A stretch of DNA of 64,000 bases from Gnetum montanum. Taxonomy: Eukaryota > Streptophyta > Gnetopsida > Gnetales > Gnetaceae. The stretch spans positions 176,200 to 240,199 of the forward strand of contig MNCI01000270.1 in the NCBI GenBank assembly GCA_015680685.1, written 5' to 3'. The notes beneath the pieces are model-generated. The model saw nothing but the letters and a program-made list of their open reading frames with translations. It did not search any database and was not told the DNA's origin. A program made the position numbers and the translations under genes. This document shows, in pieces, positions 11,975 to 22,539 of this stretch. Position 1 is the stretch's first letter, and every line of letters begins with the position of its first letter.

Positions 11975-12735
11975 CTACCTAGGATCAGTGTTCCAATTAG
12001 ATGATGAAATTGATAAAGATATAAGAAATAAAATTAAGGCAAGATGGTTAAAATGGAGATAGACTAGTGGTGTTCTATGTGATAAAAGAGTACCAATAAA
12101 ATTAAAGAGAAAATTTTACATGACAGCAATCAGGCCTGCTATTGTATATGGTGCCGAATATTGGGTAGTACAAAAGAGGCATCAACAACAAATCAGTATG
12201 GTGGAAATGAGAATGCTGAGATGGATGATGAATGTTCCTAGAAGAGATAAACTGCACAACACAGATATTAAAGGAAGACTCGCAATAGCTTCTATTTCAG
12301 ATAAGTTTAAAAAATGATGGCTTGCATGGTTTGGGCATGTGCAAAAAAGATTAGACAACAAGCCTATAAAAAAAGATGGCTACATGTATCAAAAAAAGAT
12401 CATAGAACAAACCTATGAAAATTTGAGCATGGTTGACTTGGTTATGTACTTGCTGTTAAAGTCCCTATAGTAAGAGGTCACAAGTTCAATTCTCAATTGT
12501 ACATACAACTGGCAATTCAACTAGTACACTCATTCAATGTTAGTAAATAGGTTCCTACATCACTATTCCAGGAAAGCCAACCAAAAGAAAACTAAAAAAT
12601 ATGGGAAAAAACAATTGAAGATGATTTGAAGAAATTGCAAATAACCAAAGGTCTAGCTCTTTATAGAAGAGAAGGTGAAAAAGAACTTATGTACCTAACC
12701 TATTTTGTTAGGACAAAGGTAGATTGATGATAATG
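11975..12735 (+). mobile_element. RTE-type LINE 3' fragment (RTE-1)
   Basis: From about 11975 the sequence reads YLGSVFQLDDEIDKDI, KARWLKWR, SGVLCDKRVPIKLKRKFYMT, AIRPAIVYGAEYWVVQKRH and MVEMRMLRWMMNVPRRDKL, then FGHVQKRLDNKP. This is the C-terminal region of RTE-clade reverse transcriptases. The element ends in a TGATGATAATGATGA-like tail, typical of plant RTE elements, which do not end in poly(A). It is 5'-truncated, is interrupted by a SINE-like insert and abuts family B LINE sequence. Confidence 0.8.
12425..12560 (+). mobile_element. tRNA-derived SINE-like insert in RTE-1
   Basis: Positions 12430-12441 (TGGTTGACTTGG) fit the Pol III A box TRGYNNANNNGG. Positions 12483-12493 (AGTTCAATTCT) fit a B box, about 42 nt downstream. 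The segment interrupts the RTE 3' region, since recognisable RTE sequence resumes near 12565. Ends and target duplications are not resolved. Confidence 0.4.
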
Positions 12736-12938
12736 ATGACCTTTGTCTTCCTTGAAATTGAAGAAAAATACATTCTGAAGGTTAAAGAGGTTTTGGACCA
12801 TTTTGAACAAGTTTCAAAATTAAAAATTAACTTTAATAAAAGCATTTTGTTTCCTTTTCATCTTTCAGATACAACAAAGAAAAATACTTTAAATCTGTTA
12901 AATTTTCAGTGGACAAGTCTTCAAAGAAAATATTTGAA
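12736..12938 (+). mobile_element. LINE family B, part 1 (reverse transcriptase)
   Basis: Reads TFVFLEIEEKYILKVKEVLD, then HFEQVSKLKINFNKS. This is the segment immediately after the YADD block of an L1-type reverse transcriptase, in a family distinct from family A. It ends at the LINE-A2 target duplication (12924-12938) and continues at 18931. Confidence 0.7.
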
Positions 12939-13028
12939 GAAAATACGTCAAAACATAATGTATTCTTGGTATCCCAATCTTAGCCTAGGATAACTAGAAA
13001 ATACTACCTGGTAAGAACTGGGAGAATA

Positions 13029-14422
13029 ATGATGGAAGCGAAGGGAGCAGGAGCGAAGGGAACGGGAGCAACAGGCGTGGGAGCAACGGTGGCGACAAGG
13101 GCAAGGGCCAAAGGAAGTAATGGAGTGACCAAACACAGAGGAGAAATAGGTGTAGATGAGAACAGGCATGAAATGAGGGTTAGGGTTTCCCCGAAGGAGA
13201 GGGGTAACGAAGATTTTGAAGCATGTTCCAAGGAAGGGGCCATCATGCGGCTCAATGTGGGCCGCCTACCCAAGCAAACTATGCAAGCACTGGAGCAAAG
13301 TCTACTTGGAAAATTTGTATCTGAGGAGGTGCACCCGTGCATGGACTTGATTAGAAAGTGGGTCTAGGTGACCTAGGGTCTAGAGAACGTTCACGTTAGG
13401 AGTTTGGCAGATGACCGGCTACTCTTCATTTTTCAAAAAATTGAAGATAGGGATAGGATCCTGTTAGGGGGCCTATGGTTCTATGGGGCTCGAGGGCTCG
13501 CTCTGGCTCCTTGGAGGCCTGGGGCACATAGGGATGCAAGTTTATTCAACTGTGCATCGGTCTAGATTCAGTTGTTTGACCTACCATTGGAATACTAGGC
13601 ACTAGGTTTCTTGAAGTCCCTAGTGGGGCTCTTCAAGAGTTTATCAAATTTGATGCCTTCACGACATCAATGGATAGAATGGGATATGCCCATTTCTATG
13701 TATGGTGGTTGTTGCAGCCTAAGGATAGGGTAACTAAGGTCATCCTAGACACGGCCATGGGTGAAGAAAAGATCAGGGTCAAATACGAAAACTTGCTGAA
13801 GGTGCACAAGAAAGAAACGCACGTCTGCAAGACTTGTGGGAAAGGGCACCCCACTTCATAATGTCACTACGGGTTGACCAAGTCCAATCAGGGATGCAGC
13901 ATGGTTGGCTAGAAAGGCCAAATCTAGAAGCAAGGGTCGCTATTAGGGAATGGTGGGAGACCCCATAACCCATGTCCCACTACAAATGGGGGTGGACTGG
14001 ATTCGAAAAGGGGGAATGTGTTGCCTCGCATTGAAGAGGGAAAAGAGGAACCATTGCTGAAGGAAGGCCAAAAAGATGGGACATCGAGTCGGGATGGGCT
14101 AGGGGGTAGCAAAGAGATCTTGGGTTCTACCTGTACCCCACCATCTAAAAGGATGGCCATGCCAAAGGAATTGAGGCTGAAATTGCCTCCACTGGGGGAA
14201 TGGATAACCCTCGGACGGGGGTCTTTGAGGCCAAAAATAAAGGACATACTGGCGATGAAGACAACCGGCTTGACTAGTGTAGTAGTCACCCCACCAGAGA
14301 GCAAAGTTGGGCACCCGAACAAAATGACAACCTGCAAGAAGTCCACACAATTGGATATTGATTTGGGGGTGCAAAGGACACTTTGGGAGGTATATTGCAG
14401 ATGGGTGTCTGTATCTCCATGA
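13029..14422 (+). pseudogene. LINE-A2 ORF1 (DUF4283 plus CCHC knuckle)
   Basis: The leader alternates Gly/Ala/Lys (GAGAKGTGATGVGATV). DUF4283 follows with LEQSLLGKFVSEEVHPCMDL and LRSLADDRLLFIF-like sequence, interrupted by stops at 13365 onward. VCKTCGKGHPTS.CH (about 13829-13865) is a C-x2-C-x3-H-x4-C zinc knuckle. The C-terminal LDIDLGVQRTLWEVY motif matches LINE-A1. The stop codon at 14420-14422 overlaps the ORF2 start at 14419 (ATGA). Such ORF1 proteins bind element RNA; this copy is broken. Confidence 0.75.
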
Positions 14423-17400
14423 AAGTCCTCACCAGGAATTGTCGGGGCCAGGGTACCCTATACAAAAGAAGTACCCTGAAAATGATTGTTCGGGAAGCAA
14501 GATGCAATGTGGTCTGCTTACAGGAGATGAAGCTGCAAACATCAAAGCGGAAGCTACTGCAATGGGAGTGATGGAGTGTGCACATGGTGCCAAGTAGGGG
14601 TCAAGCAGGAGGGTTGGCAATTCTAGCTAAAATCTCAGTAAGCTTTGTGGACGACTCCAACTGGAGTCAAATAGTTTACGTGCCACAAGCAAACCTTTGG
14701 CTCACAGATGTTTACAAGGCACAAGACTCGGAGGCCTAGGTCCAAGAATTGAGACATGCTGCCAATGTAATTCCCAACACTACCAGATGGATGTTGCTTG
14801 GAGATTTTAATCAAAGATTGTAATTGCTGGGAAAAATCTAGGAGTGATAGCATAGAACCTCCGAGGGCCGAGGACTGCGCTAATTTTCTCCACCAACATG
14901 ATTTGGTGGACCTGGAGATTATGGGATGTAGATATACATGGAGCAATAGACAAAGGGGACCATACCAAGTGCAGTCCACAATCGACCGGATATGGGTTAG
15001 TTCACACCTAATGATAGAATTTGACATCAAGGCAAAAGGTAAAGAATGACAGGCTTCAGATCACCGGTCCATCCTCTATCATATCTAGTCTAAGGAGGGT
15101 CGAGACCTTTGGCCTTTTCAATATAAAAGAACTTGGCTGCACAAATCTTGGTTGAAACCATTGGTCCACAATATCTGGCAGGCCTACACAAGGGAGCAAG
15201 AACCTAAATAGTTTCTAAAAGATGGACTATGGGCTCTTAAACAAAACATCAAGACCAAATCAACAAACAACAAGTACAGTTTCCGAGGTTACCAGAAGCA
15301 AGTATAGGAGAAATTACGGGAAATCCAACAATTGCAGAGACGAGGGCCAACCTAGAAAATGAAGAACATGAGTTGCTATGGGAACTCTAGGAGCTCGATA
15401 GGGAGGAAGAGAGTTACTAGTGACAGCAATCATGGGTTTCTTGGTTGAGGGAAGGGGACAAGCACACAAGGTTTTTCTTTGCTTCTGCAAAAACCAATAG
15501 GGCATACAAGAACTAAATCCAGAACCTGCTGGAGGGCATGGGTGGGGGAGGACCATAGAGTAGTAGGCAGGGGCTAGAAGCCTTGCAAACATTTTGGTGG
15601 GAGATTTGGAGGTGGTGGGTAATAGAGCATATCTCAGTCCCAATACCACAAGTCCTTACAAGGGTCGACAACCTCAATTTGTTGCATCCATTTTCATGGG
15701 AAGAGCTAAGCAGGGTTATGAAGTCGATGCTGCCTAACAAAGCTCTAGGGTCGATTAGGTGGCCCATCAGATTTTTCAAGGAGTACAAAGACATCTTGGG
15801 GGCCAATCTATTGGACACTTTCAATAGCATGCTTAGCTAGCAATAGTTGAGAAGAGAAATCAACTGCTCACAAGTGGTGCTGCTACCCCCAAAGTGGCTT
15901 ATCCATCATCACCAGGACACTTCCGACCCATTGAAGTTTGTAATACTCTCCTGCAGGTTTTCTCCAAGAAATTGGTTGGGCATGTTGCACCATTAATAAT
16001 GAAATTGGTGGGGGAACATTAGGCTAGATTTGTCAAGGGACACCTTCTGCAGGATCAAGTGCTGCTGTTGCAAGAGATCCTACACTCACTTAAGGTGGTT
16101 GTATTCCTGGGAATGTGTATTAAACTCGATATCACAAAGGCCTACAATATGGTGAGTTGGGTGATGCTCCAAGTAGTAATGCAAGCAAAGGGTTTTGATG
16201 CTAGGTTTGTAAACCTATGCATTCAAATGCAAAGAGGCGGTCGCTACTCTTTTGACATTGATGGGAGGTTATGGGGATTCCAAGCAATGGGGAAAGGGTT
16301 AAGGAGTGGGGAAAGGGTTAAGGAGAGGTGATCTATTGTCGCCGCTCCTCTTTATCATGGTGATGGACCTGTTCAAATGCTACTGCCTTGCCGAAGAAGT
16401 TCAGGGGCTCAATATTGTTGGGGTGCACTGTCTGGCAGCACACTATGCAAATGACACGATGATCTTCTCCAGGGTTGCGGTGCTATAGGCAGAGGCTCTG
16501 CTATAGGCACTTGATCGGATGCAACGAGAGGTGGGCTTGAAATTAACAAAGGGAAGTCGGCCATACACCTCATCAACACAGCGGGGATGATAAGGATCAA
16601 AATTATTTAGACCTTCGGAATTCTACCAAGCAATGCATAGGACACCTATTTGGGCATGCCCATATTTGATTGGCAACAGAAGAAGTCATGGGTGGGTATG
16701 GTGGAGCATGTTCAACAAAAAACCACGCTCTAGATTGGTCATTTCCTTGCTTGGAAAGCGAAGATGGTGCTTCCTACTACGGTCCTAGTGGCGACCGCCA
16801 GATTTGCGGCATCCATGGCCACGCCGCCTACTACAGTGATGAAGAAAATAGACAGCATCGTTAGAGATTTCATGTGGTCAGGAGGAAAAGGGGGCAGAAA
16901 GATGCATTTGGTGTCCTGGGCAATGATAGCGTGTCCAAAGCCGGTGGGTGGATTTGGCATCTTACAATTTGGGGATGAGGTAACATTAGGCCTGCAATGG
17001 TTGCTTAACAGATTTCTGGTGCAAACAGAGGGGGCGGCATTGTGGATGCAGTTACTGCAGTGGAAATACAGTCGCTGGGAGGCTAATATGGACATCTCCT
17101 AGCTCTGAAAAAATCTGTGTCGTCATGCTAGTGCGGTGGAGCATCTTGATTTACTAGGGCAACACCCAAAGGAGATTGTCAAATATATATACGCGCCAGA
17201 GAATGGATGGGTGGAGATTTGGAAAGATTGTCTTCCTAAAAAGATAAAGGCTTTTGGGTGGTTAATAAAGCACAAGGCGTTGTCATTGAGAGCCACGTTG
17301 AGGGAGAGAGGAATACAAAAGGCCAACTGTCCACTTTGCCACGTTGAGCCCAAAACGTTGCAACACTTTATTTATGAGTGTTGGGTAACTCAGGCAATCT

Positions 17401-18640
17401 GGCATTTCGCCAATGTTACCCCTGCTATTGTTTGCCACGGGGATTCTTTTGTGCTCGCCACACGGTGGGTTCTTTGGAGGCACCAAAACTTGCTAGTCTT
17501 CAATGGGCAAGCCCTACTTGCAACAACGACAGTTGTTCAGGTGGCACATTTACTATAGGCAGAGGCTACAGAGGTCATGGAGTAGCAACTTCTCTTTGAA
17601 CCCTCATGGACGAAGTTCTTAGGGGAGCACGAGTTATGAACGTTGGTGGAACAACTGGACTGGGCAAACATGCTCAAACACTTGGAAGGAGAGCCAAGCC
17701 TATCCACAAAGTAGTTCTATGATAACTGGGAAGGAAATAAAACACAGTATCAAGGTAAAAAGATCAAGGTGTCAGTGTAGGCCTTGGCAACTACGTTGGG
17801 GATGAACGTAGAAGGGGAGGTTATTGCATCGGTCGCTCGGGCACAAATGGATGCGGTGGAATTCTTCCTTGGAACAATACCCAAGACTGCCAATGGACAT
17901 ATTCGAAAGTCTGGGCTATAGGGCATTTGGCAGGAAGCAGTGGTTTTAGTGGAAAGGTATTTCGTGCAGACAAGATACCCCCACAAGCTCATGGATGTCC
18001 ATTTCATGTTCTTAAAGCATATGTGACATAGCACCCCCATCAACTTGCCTCAGTTTTGCTGGGAGTCCCTGCAAAGGAGGCAACCTAGACGGCACCTGGG
18101 AGTAATTCTTGCACTGTGGTGGGTAGATGTGCCAATCACACTGCTAGCAACAACAATAGTTTATCAACAAAGGTGGAGCCAAGGACAGGGAGCCAAGACG
18201 CCAATGCTAGGAAGTGGTGGCACTACTTTGCATAGGGATGAGGGGCTGACTCGACCAACTGGCAGCCAAACACTTTTGAAGGAGTGTTGCCTTGCTGCCA
18301 AGTAGGTGTGCTAGGTTGAATAGGAACAATGGCAATTGCAGTGGGAGAATCTATGGAAAGAGGCTCAACAGGAGGTGACTTCCATGCAAATTAAGCACCT
18401 ATGATGGATGGAAGTGTTGATTGTTGAACACCAAACAAGGCTAGCGTAGCTCATAGAAGAGAATAATCAGATGTTGGCACTTGAGACCAAAACCACAATC
18501 ACACAGACCATGGCTGATACAGTGCCTTCCACAACTTCGGCCGAGGCTGAGAGCAGGAGATCAACATCTAGAACGAGCAAGATGGCGGGGCTGAGCAAGT
18601 TGGGCCAAGACACGAACATCTAGTGGTTGTGCGGCCTACC
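14419..18640 (+). pseudogene. LINE-A2 ORF2 (endonuclease, reverse transcriptase, variant C-terminus)
   Basis: The endonuclease starts MKVLTRNCRGQGTLYKR, then CLQEMKL, and WMLLGDFNQRL. Reverse transcriptase blocks occur at 15640-16600 and include IKLDITKAYNMVSWVM. The catalytic YADD reads YAND (16444-16455), a change expected to abolish activity. The zinc-finger region at 17230-17400 reads KIKAFGWLIKHKALSLRA, then CPLC and HFIYEC. The FFxGxIPKT module follows at 17862-18155. The tail then differs from the other copies: a Gln/Glu-rich stretch and a Ser/Thr-rich end, with no J-like segment. A 19-bp tandem duplication near 16290-16330 (ggggaaagggttaaggag) is a local mutation. Confidence 0.77.
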
Positions 18641-18930
18641 CGAGGGGGTTAGGGTTTCTTTAGGTTTCTTCCCTGTTGTTCTTCTCTATTTTCTCTTAGT
18701 TTTGCCTACCCGCTTGGGCTGGGTTGCGAGGGTGAGAGGCTTGAAAGGGGGGAGGGTTTCTAGCATAAGTTCCTGGCAAGGAACATGATGCGGGAAGGAT
18801 TTTGAATCTAGCAATTTGTTTTGTTTTGGGGGCATGGGGTTGTTGACCCACGCTATACATTTGTACAACTTTTTTTTTATTAATACAGCTTGACATTTTC
18901 CAACAAAAAAAAAAGAAGAAAATATTTGAA

Positions 18931-19225
18931 CATACTTTTATTTTGAAGAATAAATAAATTAAAATTGTAGACTAGGATTTTGGAGATGATGTCTCAGAGA
19001 TTAACTAGCTGGCAAGAAACTTGTTACCATGTTTAGAAGATTACATCACAGTTTTTCTTCAATTTATTCCACTATATTGAGCATCATGTCTTTCAACCCC
19101 AAACAAGGTAGTAAAGAGACTTCAAAAATTAAAATGTGATTCTTTAGTAGGATTTAGAAAAACACAAAAAATGCATTTATTGAATTGGGATGTAGTTTGT
19201 CATCCAAGGAATTTACAAAATTACT
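18931..19225 (+). mobile_element. LINE family B, part 2
   Basis: It continues part 1 after LINE-A2: LPCLEDYITVFLQFIPLY, ASCLSTPNKVVKRLQKLKCD, MHLLNWDVVCHP. This is the conserved region between the reverse transcriptase and the zinc finger in plant L1 elements (compare KMHLIAWDIIAQP in family A). It is interrupted near 19226 by the next insertion. Confidence 0.7.
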
Positions 19226-20545
19226 AAGTATAGTGTAAAGATTATCTTGTCCCTCCAAATTACCTATTTATGTCAATTAGTCCTTTGTCTAAGTTTCATC
19301 TCTTAGTTATTTAAATTTAATGTTATCAAGGTCATGTTAGTCATGTTAGTGTTAGAAGTTATGTTTCAAAGTTGTTTTATGTTTAAGAGTCTTATTTAAG
19401 TCTATAGTCCAAAAATGGAAAGAGGGGTTAAGAAGTCCTCATGATGTATTCATGCAACATTTGGCATAGTTCCCCAACGTCCCCAAGTTATTTGCTCCTG
19501 AAGTCCCCTTAGGATTCATGTTCTTTTTCCTTTTCTTGCTTTTATCTCACAATGTTTCACAATTTCACATGATGCTTTAGCCCATATTGGCATTCTCACA
19601 CACATCTCAGAATGATATCTCATATTTCACATTAAATTCTCATTAATCTCACAATCTCTCATGTTTATATCACATTTTACAACATATCTCTCAATTTTCA
19701 TTACATGCATGTTGAATTTCTATCAAGTTTCAGTGAATAAAATATGTTTTATGTAGGAATCATGGTAAATGTTATATTTTAAGATAATTTCAGTTCAATC
19801 TTTCCCTTATCAATCAATCTATACTCCATTTTAAAGGGTTTTAATTCTTCTGGATCCACTTGAAACCCCAAGTTCAGTCTCAATTAATCTATCAATTTTA
19901 TATTTGTAAGGACTAAGGCATGAATTTGAATGTAAGAATTAGTTCCATGTGAATCAATAGCTGGGTCTAACTGATTTTATGAGATCTTTCATGATTTGTA
20001 GTTGCTTTCTCTAATTTCATATGATCAAGGCATATAACCCTTGAATTTGTAATTGAATATCACCAATATCATGTTGCATGTCATAATTAGTGATGGATCT
20101 AGTCACTGTCATGTTGATTCAGTTAATTTCATAAAGAATCAAGCCTAACTAGCCCATTTAAATCTCAATTCGAAGTGCTTCCACTTTCGTTCTTATGGTG
20201 CAAATCCCACCACAACCCTATTCATCGCTCACAATTCACCCAGGTTTGCTCTCAAGTTTTCTCTAAGAAAAACTGCAACCCATGGTCTTCACCGCAACTT
20301 GTAGTCCAAGTCATAGCTTCGTTACAACTCACAGTCAATTAATACTACCACTACGACCCATGGTTTTACCAGTGGTCATAACTAGTTTCTATAACTGATT
20401 TTGTAGCAAACCACAATTCACAATCCCTCTTGCAATCTCCATTGTGGCTTGTGATTAACTCATAGTTTTATAGGTAGTCCACCATTATTAAGATTTGACT
20501 TGTGGTTAGCATTTCCAGCATACTGTCCATCCTAATGATTTAGAC
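19226..20545. repeat. Insertion of about 1.3 kb in LINE family B, possible solo LTR
   Basis: Family B coding homology stops at about 19225 and resumes at 20546 with NLNMALFQKLAWKIMNEM. The intervening sequence is AT-rich, without long ORFs. It begins near TGTAAAGATTATC and ends near CTCTAACA, compatible with a solo LTR. I could not find a convincing target duplication, so the type and exact ends are uncertain. Confidence 0.45.
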
Positions 20546-20662
20546 ACCGGAGGCTCACTTTGCTACAGTTGCATGCTCTAACAATTTGAATATGGCTCTT
20601 TTTCAGAAAGTTAGCTTGGAAAATTATGAATGAAATGTTGTGCATTAAAGTAATGAAGGCTG
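20546..20662 (+). mobile_element. LINE family B, part 3
   Basis: Reads NLNMALFQKLAWKIMNEM, equivalent to the NLALLxKLxWR motif of plant L1 ORF2. It ends in the target duplication of LINE-A4 (20647-20662) and continues at 21489. Confidence 0.7.
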
Positions 20663-21472
20663 CATGCAAGACTGATTTTCTTTGTCAGCAAGAAGAGGCC
20701 AAGTACTTGCAACGGAAACAAGACTTGGAGGAGTGATGAAGGAGGGATTTTGCAAAGGCAGCTACTAGGGAAGCCCTGGAGAGGGACTTGTGGGAGGCTT
20801 TGCGGGCGCAAATCCAAGAGGAGGCACACCTGCAAGAGCTTCGGAAAAAGGAAGATTAGAACAGACGTGCACGCGAGGAACAAGAGGTGCCTGTGATCCA
20901 ACAACAGTTGGATCTGGCTAATGCCCAAAGAGCCAGGGCTTGGCTGAGGCAGGGACAGTGCCCTTACGTTATTCTGAACATAGGGTGTACCACTTCATGG
21001 CATGCACTCCGACACCATGTCAAGCGCAATAGCAAAGACTTGTGTCCGGATGGTAAGGGCACAGAGAAGGAATGCAAGAGGAAAGCGGAGGAGTTCAAAA
21101 ACTTCCAGAAAGCAGCTCATTTTGTGGATTCAGAACGTCATAGGAATATGCTAGATATGATCCATAGAAGGAGAGGGCATACTAGCCTTCCCACCCATTT
21201 ACAAGGGTGATGCTTTTCGGTTGTGGGGCTGGTTTGTTGTGTTTTGACTTCACGTTTGGTTGTGCCGATTCTTTCTTTTTGTTGCATGTGTTGTCCTTTT
21301 GAGGTTTTGTCATCTTTTTCAAGCTAGCATGATGTTGCTGGTGGGGGTTGACTTCACCCAATTTTGCTTGTGAGGGTGGTTGGCTGAAATCGGGTGTGTA
21401 GGGCGTTTAGGCCATTTTTTTGTATAGTCATGTTTATATTAATATGCTTCCTGAACTTTTTCAAAAAAAAAA
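20663..21472 (+). mobile_element. LINE-A4: 5'-truncated family A LINE with J-like end
   Basis: A perfect 16-bp target duplication, AAAGTAATGAAGGCTG, flanks it (20647-20662 and 21473-21488), with poly(A) at 21463-21472. Only the ORF2 C-terminus (coiled coil and J-like segment), the stop at 21208-21210 and a 250-nt 3' UTR were copied, the usual result of incomplete target-primed reverse transcription. This fixes the natural 3' end of the family and shows the J-like segment lies inside the transcribed element. Confidence 0.92.
20887..21210 (+). pseudogene. LINE-A4 ORF2 C-terminus: coiled coil plus J-like segment
   Basis: This is the longest uninterrupted copy of the family A C-terminus: 107 codons open to the stop at 21208-21210, extended upstream by a Glu/Arg/Gln-rich coiled-coil region from 20680 (with stops). 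Residues 25 to about 98 form the J-like segment: CPYVILNI, ALRHHVKRNSKDLCPDGKGT, EFKNFQKAAHFVD, HRNMLDMIH. HPD reads CPD, changing the key His. J domains stimulate Hsp70 ATPase through helix II and HPD; whether this segment ever did so is unknown. The product could not be translated from this truncated copy. Confidence 0.65.
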
Positions 21473-21488
21473 AAAGTAATGAAGGCTG

Positions 21489-22366
21489 AATATTTGAGCC
21501 ACATAACAAATTGTCTAGAAGGACCACATACTATCGGTGCTTCCACAATATAGGTAAATCTTGAAAAAGACACACATGGAGGAGAAATCATTGCATGAAA
21601 TCTCAAGATGATGAATGGTTATGGGAAAATAAACATTCTAACAAAGTGGTAGAGGCTAATGATACTTTATGCCCAACTCAAATGGATAAAAAAGATATTT
21701 GCTAGAAGAAAGTGGGCCTAATCCTTAAAGGCTACATCTTTTTTGAGTTTGCCCGAAAAGAGAAAATTTTAGCAATAGATAATTTGTTAAAGCAAGGATA
21801 CATAATGATTAATAGATGTTTCTATAAGAATGCTTCTAAAGATGGTAATCATCTCTTTCTACACGTCTTGCAATTGATCATATTTTGAAACATAGTTGCA
21901 AAGCTACAAATCAGCATTTTATTATGCCAAAATTTTTACAAGATGTTGCAGTAATTTGCACTAGGATTGGTGAAACTCAACGAATTACTGAAATTTTGGG
22001 GTGCTTTGCTAGCACATATGATCTTTTAAATCTCGAAAGAAAGAAACCAATGGACTTTTGAAGGGACAAAAATCAATCTAGATAGAGTATGGTGGTTAGC
22101 AATAAAAAATTGGGAAGAGAATGTGGGATATAAAATGGAAGTTGACTGCCTAAGTATTTGAGCCTTACACAATTGTACTTTTTATTTCCAAGGATAACAA
22201 AAGATTGTATCTTGATATGGCTATTTTATCTTTTTAGAAATTTTATCATTTCATATTGGGTACTCATAAGATCCCAAGAATAATCTTATTGTACTTTAAT
22301 TATTATATTATTCATATAAACCTTATTTTATTAATGTAGTCTATTTTTTCTTGTTCCAAAAAAAAA
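21489..22366 (+). mobile_element. LINE family B, part 4 (zinc-finger region and 3' end)
   Basis: It continues AEYLSHI after LINE-A4. Degenerate zinc-finger region sequence lies near 21740-21930. From about 21990 it reads LLAHMIF.IWKERNQ-like, TFEGTKINLDRVWWLAIKNW and GYKM, the extreme C-terminus of this ORF2. A 3' UTR follows, with poly(A) at 22358-22366. There is no J-like end. The tail stops about 87 nt from the splice donor of host exon 7. Confidence 0.72.
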
Positions 22367-22452
22367 TCTTTTCAAACTGATAATCACACATTATCATCAT
22401 GTTTGATCATTTTGCCTTTATAAAATCAAAGAGCTTTGTGTACTGAACAGAC

Positions 22453-22538
22453 CTTGTTAAGGGATGTCCATCACAACCCATGAAAACTTGCCCCTGAAAT
22501 TTCTTTTCAAGTATGAGTTTGCATAATAAAGCAGCATC
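22453..22538 (-). CDS. Exon 7: DAA...FMGCDGHPLT of the Rossmann-fold protein
   Basis: The acceptor is TGTTTCAG and the donor is ACAAG/GTCTGTTC (phase 2). It reads DAALLCKLILEKKFQGQVFM and GCDGHPLT. In SDR-like enzymes this segment is the DVA/DAA helix after the substrate loop, followed by a strand and the NHPLT-like turn. The poly(A) tail of LINE family B ends only about 87 nt inside intron 7, so the insertion spared the splice donor. Confidence 0.87.
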
Positions 22539-22539
22539 C

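Larger units (their letters stand above)
12939..18915 (+). mobile_element. LINE-A2: full-length family A LINE with a divergent 3' end
   Basis: It is flanked by a perfect 15-bp target duplication, AAGAAAATATTTGAA, at 12924-12938 and 18916-18930, with poly(A) at 18905-18914. It lies inside a family B LINE, which resumes right after it. ORF1 (13029-14422) and ORF2 (14419 onward) are in the usual order. The 3' UTR ends TATTAATACAGCTTG...poly(A), resembling the other family A copies. Frames contain stops and shifts. It is antisense to the host gene. Confidence 0.87.
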
